Shown in pieces: positions 62,867-64,000 of a DNA stretch of 64,000 nucleotides. Where the stretch lies: the NCBI GenBank assembly GCA_910586995.1, contig CAJUKZ010000003.1, positions 206,787 through 270,786 of the forward strand, in the 5' to 3' direction. A program made the translations under genes and the position numbers. The first letter of the stretch is position 1, and each line of letters starts with the position of its first letter. Source of the DNA: an uncultured Muribaculaceae bacterium. Lineage in GTDB: Bacteria > Bacteroidota > Bacteroidia > Bacteroidales > Muribaculaceae. The notes beneath the pieces were generated by a model. It searched no databases and was not told where the DNA came from. It saw only the letters and a program-made list of their open reading frames with translations.

Positions 62867-63247
62867 ATGAAGCCATTAGAATTAGAAGAAAATTTGAAAA
62901 AATATACCTGCATATCAGGATGCCCGGTAAGAAACGTCATTTCCCGCTTCTCAGGGAAATGGTCAATGCTCATACTTTGCGTACTTGACGAGAATGAATC
63001 CACACGATTCAATGCCATCGGAAAGGCAATTCCTGACATATCTCCGAAGGTACTTACCGACACACTGAAAAATCTGGAATCGGATGGCCTGATCTCGCGC
63101 AAACTGTATGCCGAGATACCTCCGCGCGTCGAATACTCTCTGACTGACCTCGGCAAGAGTCTAATGCCAGTGCTTGATCAACTGATTTCATGGGCTATCA
63201 CCAACTTCGACAAGATTGCGAAAGACGGAGATAACCCTCGCCAGTAA
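62867..63247 (+). CDS. HxlR-family winged-helix regulator
   Basis: A 126-residue HxlR (DUF24) regulator with the N-terminal cysteines of CISGCPVRNVISRFSGKW, the recognition helix region ISPKVLTDTLKNLESDGLI and the wing PPRVEYSLTDLG. Such regulators often sense thiol or quinone stress through an N-terminal Cys. A TTG two codons upstream is open; the ATG at 62867 is preferred. It is divergent from the cupin gene it probably controls. Confidence 0.92.
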   Translation: MKPLELEENLKKYTCISGCPVRNVISRFSGKWSMLILCVLDENESTRFNAIGKAIPDISPKVLTDTLKNLESDGLISRKLYAEIPPRVEYSLTDLGKSLMPVLDQLISWAITNFDKIAKDGDNPRQ

Positions 63248-63294
63248 TCCTCATTATACCGGAGTGCCTGTTTAATAATAATCGGAAACTGACT

Positions 63295-63612
63295 CTACAC
63301 CTTTGCTTTCCTCTTAGGGAAAGGCAGAACATCCCACAATTCAGCCACGACTCTCAATACCAGTTGTCGGTCAGACAAATCGAGGATATAGGCCTCTTTC
63401 GCTCCAGGATATGGAGTCCCGACCTCAGCATCCTTCATCAGCTCCTCTATACATGGCAGTTTCTTAACATAGGCAATGTTATCGCAGGCTGTAATAACGC
63501 ACTTTTCATTTACATACACGACATATTCACCCATCATTTTTATACTTCTCACATCTCCCAGTGGAGCAAGAGCTTCGCATAGAAATTCTATAAATTCAGT
63601 AGTACATGCCAT
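63295..63612 (-). CDS. TfoX N-terminal-like domain protein
   Basis: A 105-residue protein when started at the ATG at 63612 (an alternative start at 63663 overlaps the upstream gene). It carries a TfoX_N-type fold: FIEFLCEALAPLGDVRSIK, MMGEYVVYVNEKC and NIAYVKKL. It is a short, single-domain member; a role in competence is not implied. It follows an HxlR gene on the same strand. Confidence 0.8.
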   Translation of the reverse strand: MACTTEFIEFLCEALAPLGDVRSIKMMGEYVVYVNEKCVITACDNIAYVKKLPCIEELMKDAEVGTPYPGAKEAYILDLSDRQLVLRVVAELWDVLPFPKRKAKV

Positions 63613-63641
63613 AGATTCAGTGCGTCTCCAATCAACTGTCA

Positions 63642-64000
63642 TCATATCGCAGACGATGGACAATCGCTGCGGTTTTTCATTATCTGATTGAAGTTCTCAC
63701 GTCCCCATTCTATCAGAGCCTGAACGTGTGGCAATAACGTGCGACCTAAGTCTGTTATGGAATATTCCACACGCGGCGGCACATCCGGATAGAGCTGACG
63801 CTTGATTATGCCGTCTGTAGTGAGTTGCTTCAATACTTGCGATAGCACTTTTTCAGACACAGACGGAATATTGCGGTACAGTTCGTTGAAGCGCACCGGC
63901 TCGCTCTCGGAAATCTTCACGAGAACGACCAACGCCCACTTGTTACCAAGCCATTCAAGCATCGGAGCGGCCTTGCAATATTCGTAGTCCAATTTTTTTG
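63642..64000 (-). CDS. Second HxlR-family regulator, N-terminus possibly cut by window edge
   Basis: About 116-118 residues of an HxlR regulator: a Cys in DYEYCKAAPMLEWLGNKW, recognition helix region VSEKVLSQVLKQLTTDGII and wing PPRVEYSITDLGRTLLP. The first Met-like codon seen is TTG at 63992, and the frame stays open (Lys-Lys) to the right edge, so the true start may be just beyond base 64000. It is paralogous to the HxlR at 62867 and sits upstream of the TfoX-N-like gene on the same strand. Confidence 0.88.
   Translation of the reverse strand, partial: KKLDYEYCKAAPMLEWLGNKWALVVLVKISESEPVRFNELYRNIPSVSEKVLSQVLKQLTTDGIIKRQLYPDVPPRVEYSITDLGRTLLPHVQALIEWGRENFNQIMKNRSDCPSSAI

Noticed and set aside
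1..64000. CRISPR arrays, rRNA genes, insertion sequences
   Set aside because: No regularly spaced direct repeats, rRNA signatures or transposase motifs were seen on either strand.

Overview
The window reads as one chromosomal segment of a gut-type Bacteroidota, order Bacteroidales, most likely Muribaculaceae or a close relative (family-level placement is inference). The reasons are a SusD-type glycan locus, several TAnnTTTG promoter -7 boxes (some with a TTTG-like element about 19-21 bp upstream), a PorW/SprE-like and PorX pair, a korDABC ferredoxin oxidoreductase, OstA/SurA-like envelope genes, and lipoproteins with lipobox signal peptides. No rRNA, CRISPR array, transposase or prophage was recognised. 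One tRNA gene, tRNA-Asn(GTT), is present.

Layout. 1-4.7 kb: the right end of a polysaccharide utilisation locus (SusD, a GH18 endoglycosidase-like lipoprotein, two DUF1735 surface lipoproteins), closed by a terminator. 4.8-14.4 kb: housekeeping genes (DUF1573, priA, an LRR protein, dnaB, and an aspS-nif3-zinc ribbon operon). 14.5-21.3 kb, plus strand: two paralogous beta-barrel proteins, two overlapping rhomboids, an EEP-fold enzyme and an M3 peptidase. 21.4-25.3 kb: two thioredoxins, then a TPR histidine kinase overlapping an EamA transporter. 25.4-30.6 kb: one tight plus-strand run in which three nonulosonic-acid-type sugar genes precede recF, a DciA-like gene and a thioesterase. 30.6-36.6 kb: PorW/SprE-like lipoprotein, PorX, TsaE and BirA. 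36.6-41.2 kb, minus strand: a DUF3298 protein, a SIMPL protein and korDABC. 41.5-44.1 kb: an orphan LytTR regulator, then rpsU-xerC-hpf. 44.1-54.6 kb: sdaA, a DUF4924-like gene, pyrDK, an OstA-like protein, two PPIase chaperones and guaB. 54.7-64 kb: tRNA-Asn followed by a more A/T-rich, accessory-looking stretch.

The accessory stretch is the least explained part. Two sigma-factor modules lie back to back around 59.1-59.6 kb. The left one contains a small membrane protein, a sigma factor and a TonB-receptor-like barrel. The right one contains a sigma factor, a four-helix membrane protein, a CPBP-type intramembrane protease and a lipoprotein that resembles the P1 head of SecD. A non-coding, hairpin-rich region of about 420 bp follows. 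Last comes a cupin/HxlR pair with facing promoters and two TTAC-N6-GTAA dyads, then a TfoX-N-like gene and a second HxlR regulator at the right edge.

All calls rest on reading the sequence and recalling family motifs; no database search was run. Start codons were moved inward where an upstream candidate overlapped a promoter, a terminator or a neighbouring gene.
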